Assembly: GCA_034190875.2 (NCBI GenBank)
Contig: CM067355.1
Coordinates: 34,809,777 to 34,873,776 of the forward strand
Origin: Urechis unicinctus
Lineage: Eukaryota; Annelida; Polychaeta; Xenopneusta; Urechidae
Length of the DNA: 64,000 bases
Reading direction: 5' to 3'
Position numbers and translations under genes: made by a program. Of this stretch, positions 10,989 through 23,820 are shown one piece after another. A model generated the notes under the pieces. That model saw only the letters and a list, made by a program, of their open reading frames with translations, was not told the origin of the DNA and did not search any database. Position 1 is the stretch's first letter. Each line of letters begins with the position of its first letter.

Positions 10989-11189
10989 CTCTGACTAACC
11001 CATCTGGCTCCATATAAAGGGTCCACACAATAGGCCAGGTTAAAACAACCCCCGCGTGACAGGACGAGTCCACTTGGAGGGTGGACCCGCCTGCAAGGGG
11101 AGGGGTGTAATGTAACCCGGGCTCTCGTGCTGATAATCAAGAGGGGAGGCTTTTTTTAAGAACGTATGAGCCAGAATAGTATTATAACA
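10850..11189 (-). repeat. Gypsy-type LTR, minus orientation
   Basis: About 340 bp bounded by TGTAGTTG on the left and TATAACA on the right, i.e. TG...CA ends. On the minus strand it holds a TATA-like tttatatgg and an AATAAA further on, and it is preceded by a purine tract (ggttggggagga) typical of the site that primes plus-strand synthesis. It is therefore the 3' LTR of a minus-oriented element, which would extend to the right. No target duplication was seen. Confidence 0.65.
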
Positions 11190-12784
11190 TCCTCCCCAAC
11201 CATAATTAAGTTGAACTTCCACTGTTCAATAAATTTACCATTTAATTTTTGAAAATTAACTTTCTTGAACTTATTGAAGGTTGATGAAATGGAATTTGGA
11301 ATAAGAGTTATAAAGTAAAGGGACAGCACGACACGAGCCCGCTTGAGGGGATGTATAATATTATAAATATACCTGGGAACATCTTACGCAGCGATCAGTG
11401 TGTCTTGATTATGGTAATGTATTGGAGTGCGTGTAAATGAGCATAAGAGTGCAAATGAGTGACAGTTATTGCCAAAGATAGCATTTAAGAAAGCTATGCT
11501 GCTGAGAGCCTGTTTAGAATAATTATGCCTGAAAGAATATATATGTTGCACATGGCCACTATCTAACATGTGAGTCCGGATACACAACGGTGTGACACTT
11601 TAATTGTATGTGTTGTACGTGCGGGAGAAGATCAATATAAACGACTCATATATATTTGTGTTGAGAATTAAATGTTTACGATACTTCTCCATTAATTATT
11701 TTGATAAATACGCACGTCTTCCCTAAGCTGCAGATTCCTTCATGAGATTATACCCCGCATATACTTGAATAATATAAGATTAGCGTTATGGGTAATGTGT
11801 AACATAAAGGGTCGCTAATTTTACGCGTGTCCGCATGATATGCCAGACGGTGCGATAATAGCGCAGTTGACTTCACTTATTGTAAGATTTTGTCTTATTA
11901 TCTGCAGACATAGAGGCAAAATAATTTTGAATATAATTGATGATATCATTGTGTCAAGTTTGCGCTGCGTGGAAGAAGACAAGTTTTAAAAGTCTTCTTA
12001 TAATTTAACCTGGACTCACAGTTTACTGGATTTCGTGTGGCGGCAAAGGATGCGTGAAATTTAGCGTCAAATGTTTATGTCACTTTGAAGACTGCCTTTT
12101 GAGACTTAAATTGAAGTGCAATTAAAAGGTGGCAGCTTGGGCCTCAGAGACGCCGTGTTTGTTGCAATTACAATAGAGTCTTTAATCCTTGATAATTGGT
12201 GGACCCAGAAATGAGGGTCTTTTATCTGTGTGAATGTCTGAGTGCAGCATGTTTGCAAAAGGAGTTAAACAGCCCTGGATATGCGGGACGACTGTTAAAA
12301 CTTTGAATTGGACTGACAAACATTTGAATTCCGCAGCTTTGTTATCTTTGACACTTTAGTTGGTTCCTGAGTTCGCCTTGATAATTTGAATTTGTCTAAC
12401 TGTCAGGTTCATGCGTTTGAATGCGTGTGACACGTGGCTGAGATGGTATCGTTGGTAAAATGTTATATGGTTGGAATAAGGAAAGAAATATGTGTGTGAA
12501 AATTGTGTGAAATAATTGCGTGAAAATAAGTGGTTATGCATATATAATGAATATCGGCGTCCTGTTCTGAGAAGATAATATATGGCTAAATATAACATGA
12601 CATAGGTGGGAAAAATTTCTAAAAAGGGAAATATGTACGAAGAGTACTATGAAAATGAATCAATGAGGCTAGGTAAACATAATTCGTTATTGTTTCAAAA
12701 TTGGTAATGCTCATCTTCCGCACCACATCCTTGCGTCCTCGAAGACCCACTCATATTGTTCGCTAATCATTGCCTGTGGAGTGG
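11190..12784. other. Non-coding, possibly internal/3' sequence of the minus-oriented LTR element
   Basis: About 1.6 kb between the LTR and the right inverted arm, with no ORF resembling gag, pol or env. AT-rich toward the right. It could be untranslated retroelement sequence or host intron. Confidence 0.35.
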
Positions 12785-12974
12785 AGATCATCTAGTCAGA
12801 GAAACGATTCGGACCGCGAGATTCCAGGGAGCTTCATTGTTGAAATCTTAATAAACCAAATAAGCAACTCTACTCCTGGACTCGGGTTATTTCTCTGGCT
12901 AGTCCCCACTCCACAGGCAGTGAGTAACTTTACAATAACGAAGAGCGTGCATAAGCACGAAAAGCTTAGAAATA
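12785..12974 (-). repeat. Right arm of the ~190-bp inverted repeat (LTR fragment)
   Basis: Inverted partner of 10792-10988. It begins beside a short palindrome: cctgtggagtgga at 12775-12787 mirrors tccccactccacagg at 12903-12917. So this LTR piece is itself flanked by inverted ends of about 15 bp. It lies in the region downstream of the PAN-like exon at 13027-13281, where the next exon would be sought. Confidence 0.85.
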
Positions 12975-13026
12975 CTAGCTTAACACTCACCAAAACAAAT
13001 TCACAGCATAACAATACATCACTCAC

Positions 13027-13281
13027 TTTAATCTGATATTGTAGATGGTAGACCCACTGCTGAATGTCTACACCATTGTACGGCCCATTACTACCGGCTG
13101 GCAGAACGGCCAAGGTGTGCTTTCCCAAGACGCATGTGCTCGTACTCGGAAGCCGTTCCACAAGCTGACATCTGAATGCTTCCCATCTTACACATCTGTC
13201 CCAGCAATCATTCATGCTGTCCACGTTGTATAACGTCTGGTCGTGGTAACCATATGTGCACCAGTTCTGTTTAATCACTCT
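13027..13281 (-). CDS. PAN/apple-like host gene, downstream exon
   Basis: Open 85-codon exon bounded by an acceptor (cttgtaag) and a strong donor (aaa|gtgagt), both in phase 0. The translation has a lectin/PAN-like pattern: QNWCTYGYHDQTLYNV, then DCWDRC, then FRCQL and CVLG, with five cysteines. This spacing resembles the PAN/apple modules that are abundant in secreted molluscan proteins. It joins in phase with the signal-peptide exon at 14533-14745. Further exons to the left are not seen; retroelement sequence occupies that side. The gene may be a real secreted adhesion or recognition protein or a fragment of one. Confidence 0.5.
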
Positions 13282-14532
13282 CTTACAAGCACCTCAATCA
13301 TTGAACAAAAAACAGCAAGGAAATGAACACCAGAGGCGCATATAACAACAGATATAAAGAAGCAAAACGATTTTTCATTTGTCATAAGCTTGTAGTTGGT
13401 GGCAAGTCAATTATGCTTGAATATGTAGGTAATTTAATTCAAAACGGACTATTGAGTAGGTACGATATAGAAATGAGTAACCTGTACAAAACGCTAATTT
13501 CCATTTTACATGTATACACAACGATGGGCAGAGCGACACATCGTTGTACCGTGCTGCTGAAGTGACATAACATCGAGTACACACAAGGATATTGAATTAT
13601 TAGAATATCTTACGGTACCAGTCGGAATATTGCTGTGGTCCATATTGCATATGTTTAATATCGTGCATAAATTGGCGTTGTACTCAGGGTTCCGAGCCAA
13701 TGTGGAGTTCTACACCCCTCTAGAACGAAATCTTACCACCAGAAAAACATGCCACTGATAATCAAATTACGCAATTAATTCCCTCTGCCCACGGCACAAA
13801 GGCATTCAGTTGCAAAAATTGCAATTCCCAATGTCAATCGTCTGCATCTTCCCAATCCCTGACTAATTGCTGATACACAATGAGAACATCTCAGCATGCT
13901 GACGGCAGTTCGCTAGTATATATAGATAAATAAATCATGTTTATAAATAAACTTCACTGTCCAACCCCAACTAGTATTTGATTATATTATATCTTACTAT
14001 TTTTCAAGAAGGATGGTGATGTTCGAAATTTAATTTATTTGGCTCATTTTAGGGTTGATCATCGAAACGTCAATCAAACCCGCCACTAAGTTCTGTAGCG
14101 CTAGTGGCTTCGTATTGTGTATAATAGCTACGCGCAATTAAACCTTGGTGGAAGAAAGTTTGTATAATCTATGCACCACAACCACAACTTAGCACGCATT
14201 CAATAGTTAGTGTTTTGTTTGACCAATTTGTGTACTGGTTATTCAAAATATTCATCGTAATAGGTCAATGGACACCTGGCAAAACCAGCCGTTGTTGATG
14301 ATCATAAATATTCGTTAAAATTATTATTTCAATCAATCCTCAAGTACATGAGGTGTTCTAAATTTTGTTGTTTAGCTCGACCAAGAGATAATCATGAAAC
14401 CTGTAGTAATCAGCGTGCCATTCAGAATTTACTCATCCGCGTGCATGTACATGTGATTCACGTATTCAGGTCCCTCCACTCTTTCTTTTACCGTCGAACT
14501 CTTTTTGACGTCACGAAGGTTGATTTGCTCAC
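13282..14532. other. Presumed intron of the PAN-like gene
   Basis: About 1.25 kb without a convincing exon. A short minus-strand ORF (13506-13700) with four cysteines was considered as a middle exon but lacks clear splice sites and family motifs. Confidence 0.35.
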
Positions 14533-14745
14533 TGGGAAGTACACTGCTGTTTCACACTGAGTGTTACGTAGACATTGCTTCCCGCATTCTATGATACTGG
14601 ATACATTCACCCGATACAGGTAGTCTGCCATCACAGACAACCCATGCTCCACTTGGAATGATAGGTATCTGCTTCCAACGTTGTTTTCTGAACTTGCCAT
14701 TACGGCAAGATTGGAACAAATCAGCAAAAGAATGAGACAAAACAT
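14533..14745 (-). CDS. PAN/apple-like host gene, first exon with signal peptide
   Basis: Exon of 71 codons starting at an ATG and ending at a gtgagc donor in phase 0. Residues 1-17 (MFCLILLLICSNLAVMA) form a clear secretory signal with hydrophobic core and likely cleavage after alanine. After a short linker the sequence reads VSSIIECGKQCLRNTQCETAVY, the first half of a PAN/apple module with the C-x3-C-x5-C spacing. The rest of the module would lie on later exons, one candidate being 13027-13281. The product should be secreted or membrane-anchored outside the cell. Family assignment is from pattern only. Confidence 0.55.
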
Positions 14746-15611
14746 GGTTGCTTGCTGGTATCCCCGGCTGCTATCGTCTTGTAGCTTTGTAAGGATGGGA
14801 AGACTGATTAACAGTGTTTACCTGCGCGGTCGCCTCGAAACCCGTATTGATCCCAATTATAGCGCGGGCTGTGTTTCCCTGTCAAACCATCCTGTACAGT
14901 AACTTCCTCTAAAGCAACCAATAGCAGAGCATCGCTTTGCAAAATCACCCAATCAGCGCCTCTGTCATCACAACGACTGTTCTTTTTTTGTATTATGTTA
15001 TTTTGCTTACTGTCATTGTAAAGTTCACAATCAGCCCCTACCGAGTGGTTGCTGATGGGCTTAAGTCAGAGCTTGGACGGTTGGAAATGCAGTGGCGCAC
15101 CACAAGCTTTTGCCGTTGTAAAACTTGCGAGATATCTTAAAGGAAAATCAATATGCTGATTATAATACTGCGAATCTCAGATGACTTCCTTTGCCTCCGT
15201 ATTGTTCTTCCCTATCCGATATTTTACCATACGCACTTCATAAAATGAACCTTGCATTACAAATTGGTAGAGTGTCTAGGTACATTTCTTAGCCATTTCA
15301 ATAGCATTAATAGTGTTGCTGATGTACGGGTTTATAGCTAAAACGACCAGGCTAGTGTTAAGGAGCGTTACGGGGATGTTTGGGGGCGTCAAAATCGGCA
15401 AAAAGCGTTATGTAATTTTTGGTCGGCCCTTACATTCCGTTTCAATGTCTTACTGGCAATTGGAAGTGTGGATTGGTCAGACTAATTCATGTAATGAAAG
15501 AATTATTCACCATCAAGCTATTATTTATGGTAGAACTATTTTTCTAAATCATTTTAAAGAAATGCGGGTTTGGCGGACATTCTTTAACCAGGTACGATTC
15601 CAATCCATGAC
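14746..15611. other. No gene recognised
   Basis: Upstream region of the PAN-like gene on the minus strand, so it may hold its promoter. The short plus-strand ORF at 15313-15636 has no recognisable domain. Confidence 0.3.
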
Positions 15612-15697
15612 AAGTTCACCAAGATATACTCAGTGACATTGCTAAACATAAATATTGACGTGGGTTTTCATGGTAGTATACCCGGGTGTTACTCGAG
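15612..15697 (+). repeat. 86-bp perfect direct repeat, copy 1
   Basis: Identical to 15819-15904 over all 86 positions, at an offset of 207 bp. The sequence between the copies is unrelated and looks unique. Confidence 0.95.
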
Positions 15698-15818
15698 ACA
15701 CAGCCCTGGAGAAGTAAACTGTGAATAATTTGTATGCTAGCTCATCCAATCAATAATCATAGCTCGCAATCAATGTTATTCATCAGATATCACTGAAATA
15801 CTTTCACTGAAAAGAAAG

Positions 15819-15904
15819 AAGTTCACCAAGATATACTCAGTGACATTGCTAAACATAAATATTGACGTGGGTTTTCATGGTAGTATACCCGGGTGTTACT
15901 CGAG
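15819..15904 (+). repeat. 86-bp perfect direct repeat, copy 2
   Basis: Second identical copy. Full identity means a very recent duplication or recent conversion. Confidence 0.95.
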
Positions 15905-16803
15905 CCTCATTCAGCGTCGCATGGCTGTGACGCCTACCTAACACCATGACACCCCATGCTCACTTGGAAACGACAGGTGTCTGTTTGTGCGAGCACGGTA
16001 AAGCGAGGCGGGATTCTTCGGCAATACCAGTTGTTGATGGATACAGATTTGGTATTTCCAATATATCAATGTCACAGAACGCGCATGTAAATGTCTTATA
16101 ATATTGAACTATAGCGCGATGAGAAACGCGGCTCGAATGAAAGACACTTATTTACGACAACTCTGTGTTGCTATGGTGATCGCTGCATTATTAACGGCAC
16201 TGTCTGCAATATCAACATGGCCAGTAGCATGTTTTTAGAATAAGTTGTATTCACTTCATGCTGCTCAATTCACCTTCAATATATCATTCATTATGTTTGG
16301 GATGGGTTACCTATGTTTATATACACCTGGTTATTAGCGATATCGTTTCGTTACAGTACCTATATTCGATATCCATTCAATATTTATGACGACCTTGTTG
16401 CTTTGACAAAGGCACTGTGATATATGGAACATAAACCATGGTCGATAACAAAGACACATACACCCTCTTCCCTTAACATTTCTTTCATTACAATCGCATA
16501 TAATACCACAAAGCAACATCAATAATTGATTGAACGCACCATCCTTGTTTCACCGTGGATTTCGTTATCAGCATCGAGGATAATTCACTTGGGTTTACTT
16601 GAACTACACCAAGGCATGAATGTGTCGAAAAATCAGCCAATAGCAGTCATTTCTTCGTTATCACAGTTATAAATATACCGACTCCTACAATCCTGACAGT
16701 ATAATATACCGACTCCTACAATTCTTATAACTATATTTCCTCCTATATAGCTATACTCTTGTTATACTTGTATTTCTGCGCACTCCTTCGTATCTAGGAA
16801 TAT
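15905..16803. other. No gene recognised
   Basis: Unique-looking sequence with only short ORFs. A 22-bp phrase (ataccgactcctacaat core) occurs twice near 16675-16725. Confidence 0.35.
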
Positions 16804-17214
16804 TGTAGCTGCTTGTAGTTGCTTGAGTGGGGACGCTAGCCAGAGAAAACACACGAGTCCAGGAGTTGAGTTGTTGAGGTTTATTCGAGTTGGTTTATTA
16901 GCTTTCTCTGGAATCTCGGATCAGAATCTTGTTCAGATACTTCGTCTCTTCGCTAGGTATTTCTCCCTGTACTTCCGCGAGGCCAGCTATTTTATCGGGG
17001 TTCCGGCATTGGATTACGCTCGGAACCACACCCACAGCTGGCCTCCCATTGGTCCAGGTATAGCCGGTCCCCCTTCACAAAGGTCAACCCCAACTGCTCA
17101 CATGGGGCGTGGGCTCGAAGGGTCATTGGCCAATGGGAAAAGGTACCAGCCAGGTCTATTATCAGGGTCACACCCCCGTCTTAAGGGCGGAAGTATCCCC
17201 GGGCTAGTGAAACA
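16804..17214 (-). repeat. LTR-like repeat related to the 10850 LTR
   Basis: Starts TGTAGCTGCTTG and shares the segments ttgcttgagtggggac, agagaaaacac-acgagtcc and tctctggaatctcgg with the LTR at 10850-11189, in the same orientation. The right part has diverged. It ends near GTGAAACA at 17214, so the proposed length is about 411 bp. Likely an old solo LTR of the same clade. Confidence 0.55.
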
Positions 17215-17283
17215 TGTCATGCTGATGTCGAGCTTGGTTTTGTCGACTTTGAAGACGTGATGAATTGAAGACACAAACGACGT

Positions 17284-17603
17284 TGTAGGGCCGAAAAGGA
17301 TGAAATATCTTTTTATTCTTCTTAATACAGGATAACTTCTTTATTTAATAAACGTGGCCGAAAAGGATGATATTTGAATATGGTCGGTGATCTCTCTCTT
17401 ATGAGCGTGTCCTCCCTCCCTTATATACCTGTCACCTTTCGGGCTGTCCCCAATCAGTGAGTGCTATTGGCTAAGAGGCTTGTAGCCGGATCACCAATGA
17501 GGTCGCCCCTTTAATGAGGTAGTTAGATTGGGGGGAAGGAAAACTTACGGGTAACCGGCGAGCCAGGTAGAGAGGGTGAAGTTAAGTGAAACTGTTTACG
17601 ACA
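17284..17603 (-). repeat. 3' LTR of the minus-strand Gypsy element
   Basis: About 320 bp with TGTAGGGCCG on the left and TTTACGACA on the right (TG...CA). Read on the minus strand it contains a TATA-like gtatataagg and an AATAAA. It is immediately preceded by a purine tract (ccttaaaggggagggagat). It lies on the downstream side of the integrase at 19300-21012, as expected for a 3' LTR. Confidence 0.7.
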
Positions 17604-20600
17604 TCTCCCTCCCCTTTAAGGTGGATGAATATCCATTTAATGCTAGCGTGTAAGAATTTAACTGTTATGCAATATTTGGGAAGAGTTTGTAAAAGAATTT
17701 CAGTAGAATTTTGGTATGATCTTTAACATAACAAATAGCTCTTAAGTATTTAATCACTGTTAATTTGTTTTAACTCTTAATTTTTTATTTTTTTATTTTT
17801 TTTGAAACAATTATTAATAGTGTAAAGATCGTACAGCAGTATCATGCTGACAGGCTGTACAGCTAACCAATTATGAATGTATGAATGAGTGGGGAACGAT
17901 ATTTGAGGAATTTAGAGTTTAAGGTCGAAACGGGAAAGAACCTGTTGCCAAGTAAATGTAAAGTGCACTAGGGTGTGGTACTGACTAGTGCGCCGCGAGC
18001 AGGCTACCCAACCCTAACTCCTGTGGAGGGGGTGGTAGGTTTTGTCCTATGAGGCTCAGACCGGCTGGGAAAAGGGAAGTGTACTCTTCCCCCCTGGCAA
18101 CTTATTGATAGCTAAAATGAATGAATGACGTGAGATGTAAATATTCAATAAGCATCCAAACGGGTGCAAAATGGTGGTACGAAAGGGAGAAAAAAAAATA
18201 ATAATAAGTATACTAGTGAAGCTTAAGTCAAACGTTCAAATGTATATAAGGTATGTAAGTTAAATCATTTCATTTAATCTTGTCCGTGGCTTGTTTATTT
18301 TCGGGAGGATCTATTTTCTGAGTTGATCCCTTGCATAGCTTCGGTCATCGCACAACCATAGAGGACTGGCACGGAACGGCTTCACATGGCAGTCGGGGTG
18401 TCACTGCGGAACTATTTACAACATTATATAAACAAATTGACAGAAGGCAATATGTACAATAGGATGGTATCGGGGTATATACCTGAAAGAGAAAGAAAAC
18501 GGCGTTAGTAGTCATGGTCGTGGCAAATGGAGGAAAAGTGAAAGCTGTTGCTCCGTTATCGGGGGAGTTGGTGTGTGTGACACCAAGTCCGAGTGTGCCG
18601 AATAAAAAAAATAGTTTGAATTCGGCCTTCTCTCTGGGGAAAGCCACCCCGCTGTTGACTTTGACCTGTACGGCATCTCTAGCAAGATGGTCAGCACAAG
18701 GTGCGGCATGACTTCCTCATTCAGCAAAATTGCCATAATAGTTTCCATTGCAGAGGATGGAATTCGGTCTAGGAGTAGCAAGTGACCCGTCTACCTGCGG
18801 GCCAGCTTATAAAAGCCAGTAGCTAATTAACTAGATTCCACCTCCTAACGTTACTTAAAGTCGCGTTCCTGGGGATTAACTGACTAATTACTGGGGTAAC
18901 GTGACTGGTTGGCTGCTGTAAAAACCATTGCCATCTGGCATGTGCAAGGGGTGGGTGTCTCCGATTGGCTAATACTGGCGAGGCAGTACGGAGTGACCAG
19001 GGGTGGGCATGGCTTAAAAGCGTGGGTTAGAACTGGTCAGCCAATCAGTGGGGCCGCGGGGCTTTTAATTTGAGAAGGAATAGTAATGAAGCATTAAAGC
19101 GGGGGACTGGACTCCTGATGCGGAAATGTTAGCTTTAACGAAAATCCTCATGCGCGCGTGACTGTTGGGTATGGAGGCCGTGTATTATCATTGAACGTTA
19201 TGTGAATAAATGTAATGAAATGACCCTTGTAGGCCCTGAAAGAGAAAAAAAAAATAACTGGTGAATGTATTCAATTTTTGTATAAATGTAGATGCACCGC
19301 TATGCCACTGTAGGTCTCTGCTTCACTAATTTTAATCTGTTGAAGGCTATCATGCCTGGCACAAAATTTGCTGTGGTTAGGTCTTTGAGTTTAGCTGTGT
19401 GCTTTCTAACGGCCGTAACTATAAAAGGACCTTTGAACCTGGTGGCAAATTTCTGGCTTCCTACTCCTGAGTTAGATAGGTCGGGGCTGTGTAGATAAAC
19501 TACAGAGCCGACTGCGATGCGGTCTGGACTTGCTGACTTATCCCATGTAGCTTTCATTTTGGCCTCATTGCTATCAGCGGCTTTCAATGCAACTTCACGA
19601 CCCTCCAGTTGTATTCGGAGGATGTCGTCTAAATGATCGCCCCTGCTTTGAATACTGTCGGCCGCTGTTCTGAGATCTGTGTCCAGAGGTAGTCTTGGGG
19701 TTCTACCAAACAAAAGCTCAAAGGGGGACATATTAATGGTGCGATGTACTGTAGTGTTCACTGCAAATGTTACTGAAGACAAATATTTATCCCACGTGTT
19801 AGGCTTATCGTGACAAAACGTGCGCAGAAGATTTGTCAGAGTATTATTAACTCGCTCCGTTCTGCCGTTAGTGGAAGGTTTATAAGCGGACGTGAATTTC
19901 TGCGTGCCTTGAAATAGTACATTTAACTCCCTGAAAAGGTTGCTTGTGAAATCAGTACCTTTATCTGTCAACAATTCTAGTGGCATGCCGTGAGTGCATA
20001 TGACTTTGTAATAGAATGCTTTTGCGAGTGTGCTAGCTTCGAGATTTTTAGAAGGCCAGGACACTATGAAGCGTGAGTAATGATCTATAACCACGGTAAT
20101 GTACGCATTTCCGTGTGCAGTTCGTGGCATAGGCCCAATGTTGTCCATTGAGATTCTTTGCCATGGCGCGGTGACTGGTTCAAATAGCGTCATGGTTGGT
20201 CGTTCGCGGCGATGTGATCGTTTGGTGGCTATGCATTGAGGGCAGCTGTCAACAAATTCCCTGACATCTCTGTACATTCCTGGCCACGAGAAACGCTGTT
20301 TTAACGCGGTTAGCATTTTATTAATGCCGACGTGACCCGCAAATGCAGAGTCGTGACATTGGGACAACACCGTGTGTCGGAGACTCTCCGGCACAACCAG
20401 CGTGAGGCAGAAATCGCCGGGCTTAGAGGCTGTAGGTCGGAATAAATGACGAAGAATCCCATTTTCAACCATGTAGTCATTTTCACGAAGCAAAACCTGT
20501 CTGGCTGCTCTACTTGTTGTTGGTAGCTTCTCGTGCTTTAACCAATCAATCAAGCTATTACAAAACGTACAGTTAGCTTGCGCTTTGCGAATATTGTCAT

Positions 20601-21012
20601 TAGATAGGTCTACAATTTTGTGCTGCAGCATTTTTGTAGTTTTAAAACTGATATCACTGGAGCTAAATTGAACATTATGATCGTGAGACTTACCGTTATG
20701 GTTGTTGGCAGATGTATTGGTGGTGGGCATCTGCTCAGTTGACTCATCCGAGTTCGTTTTTGATGCTGACCTTGTGATTACGGGATGCACACTTACCTCC
20801 TCAATGTTGTCAGAGACTGCGGCTAAATCAGGAAATGCGTTTATTTCGTCATCGTTGGCCCATGAGCACGGTGACAATAATGCACTCCCTTGTTGGTGTA
20901 ACGTCGTTATGCTACGAGGCTCCACGTTGCCAATTTGGCTGAAAACGTAGTCGATTTCTATTTTTTCTTCCATCACCAAATTACTCTCGCTAGGAATTAG
21001 AAATTTAACCAA
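17604..21012 (-). mobile_element. Gypsy (Metaviridae) fossil: integrase region and 3' non-coding part
   Basis: Minus-strand remnant of a Gypsy-type LTR retrotransposon. The part at 19300-21012 reads as a linker, then the integrase: the HHCC zinc-binding module (FAGHVGINKMLTALKQRF, CPQCIATK, about 20230-20350) and the D,D,E core. In the core are SMDNIGPMP (first D), LLTDKGTDF (second D) and NGRTERVNNTL (E). The C-terminal region (VVYLHSPDLS, FKGPFIVTAV) follows. About 1.7 kb of sequence without coding potential joins it to the 3' LTR. No gag, protease, reverse transcriptase or 5' LTR is seen, so the element is incomplete on its upstream side; the surviving integrase frame is long and open, implying a fairly young insertion. 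Confidence 0.9.
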
Positions 21013-22060
21013 TAACTTAATAAATCATTTGCATCCTTGTGTCAATGCATTAAACAATACTAACTTTGCACTTCTAATGGTTTTTTTAATCAGCTTTCAT
21101 TCGTGTATTCATACTGTTTATGTTAAAGTGTCATTGGATGAAAGCTTAAATCTGATGGCGAACTATAGTAATCTTCACTACAAAAGTAACATTCACTATT
21201 GTTCCCCTTACGAAAGCCCCATTGTATAATGATAGAGTTTCATACGATGCCAGCGTAAGGTTTAAGACCTGTTTCACCTGTTGGCAAACCGGGCTAAATA
21301 TCCAACGTCTGTGAGACTATTTATGTTGGTGACAATGAATATCATTAACATAATGACGTCACGATATTGACTACGATGCTGACTGGCGATGAGATTGACG
21401 ACTACTGAAGTTGATTAAGAAGGCTACACAGTGTTCACTGTTACGGACTTAACTCAGGAGGATTCAACAGAGGAAGTGCACATATTTTATCGTTCATGTG
21501 CATGGTCTTAATGGCGTTGCAATGCATAACGACATACTATATGAATCTTGTGATTCGACCAAGCTCTTCTGGAATTGCGACCCAAATGAACAGAGGTCAG
21601 TAAATAAACCGCACGGTTGTTAAATCAACATCTCCTAATACATTCTGATATTGATTCCAGACGCTCTAGGCTACTCCAATATCATTCAAACAATTTCTGT
21701 TCACCCGCTTTTGAAACCTGCAAAGCTAAGTAGCGTGTGCATGTACGATAAGACGACATGCAACGCCTATTGGCAATGACAGGTGGAGGGTGGCAGTAAC
21801 ATATTAATAAAACCCCATCATAGGTAATCATGTGCTGTTTAGTTTCTATCACAACCACTGCAAGTCAAGTCCCCACTTCCTTGTTTGAAGTATTTCTTCA
21901 TTCCGCTCGAGTGCAATGCTTTTCGGGTCAATTTATGCTTTCACCAAAAAACCTGAGGCCTTTAATAATCCATGATGGGTAAAAAAAGAATTGAGTACGG
22001 AATCGATATAGACCAATAGATAAGAAAATCATTCACAAAGCTGAAAAAAGAATTAATATG
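21013..22060. other. No gene recognised
   Basis: Sequence beyond the upstream limit of the recognised Gypsy pol remnant. No reverse transcriptase motif or LTR match was found. Confidence 0.35.
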
Positions 22061-22063
22061 TAT

Positions 22064-23244
<1,181 letters not shown>

Positions 23245-23248
23245 TTAA

Positions 23249-23820
23249 TGTAGCGGTTGGTGAATTTTGTCCCAGCGGGTTTACCATTCTGGGTTTTCAG
23301 AGGGAGGCTTGCCTCTTTATTTATACATTGACACAGTTTTATTCTTCTTTTTTGTACAGTGTGTGTGATTCAGGATTCCTATGTTTCTGTGCATGTATAA
23401 TGTTTAATATTACATATGAATGTTATATTTAGTTAATTATTTAGTTTATGTATCTTTTGTGGAGTCACGTGACCCCCGGACTATATAAGTTGGGGTTTCA
23501 GCGCGAAAGATGAGATCGAGGTGGCTTTGTTGTTGGTGTGATTGTGGTTCCAGCGTCCGATCCGATTAGTTGTTGGGATTACTTCGTGGTATGTTCACCT
23601 TATTTTTGAGGAACTTGTTGTAATATTTGCCTGTTTGAGAGCAGGGAACTGTTCTTAGCATAGCTTACCTCGTACTTAGCTGGTGTTGTGCTTTTAAATA
23701 GAATAAATCTACTTTTGGCTCCATACAATCTGTGTATTTTTTTGTCGGGCGAAGCGTGTTCAACAGTTCAAGTTTTAGATTTACCCCACTCGCTATTTTA
23801 GAAACCACTCGCACGCTACA
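23249..23820 (+). repeat. 5' LTR of the 23-27 kb element
   Basis: Contains the TATA-like ggactatataagttgg at about 23478-23495 and a polyadenylation-type aataaat near 23702. Its last ~420 bp match the 3' LTR closely, apart from one short block of about 45 bp, while its first ~150 bp do not match the 3' LTR. Confidence 0.85.

Noticed and set aside
13506-13700. Middle exon of the PAN-like gene
   Set aside because: No convincing splice sites or cysteine spacing; left as intron.
17990-18110. Possible tRNA or small structured RNA in a GC-rich patch
   Set aside because: No cloverleaf with acceptor stem, D-loop and T-loop signature could be folded by eye.
18345-18781. Candidate envelope or third ORF between the Gypsy integrase and its 3' LTR
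   Set aside because: No signal peptide, membrane anchor or family resemblance; short overlapping ORFs only.
16804-21012. One single element from the 16804 LTR-like repeat to the integrase
   Set aside because: The 17284-17603 LTR with its purine tract is the better 3' boundary; the 16804 repeat belongs to the other LTR clade.
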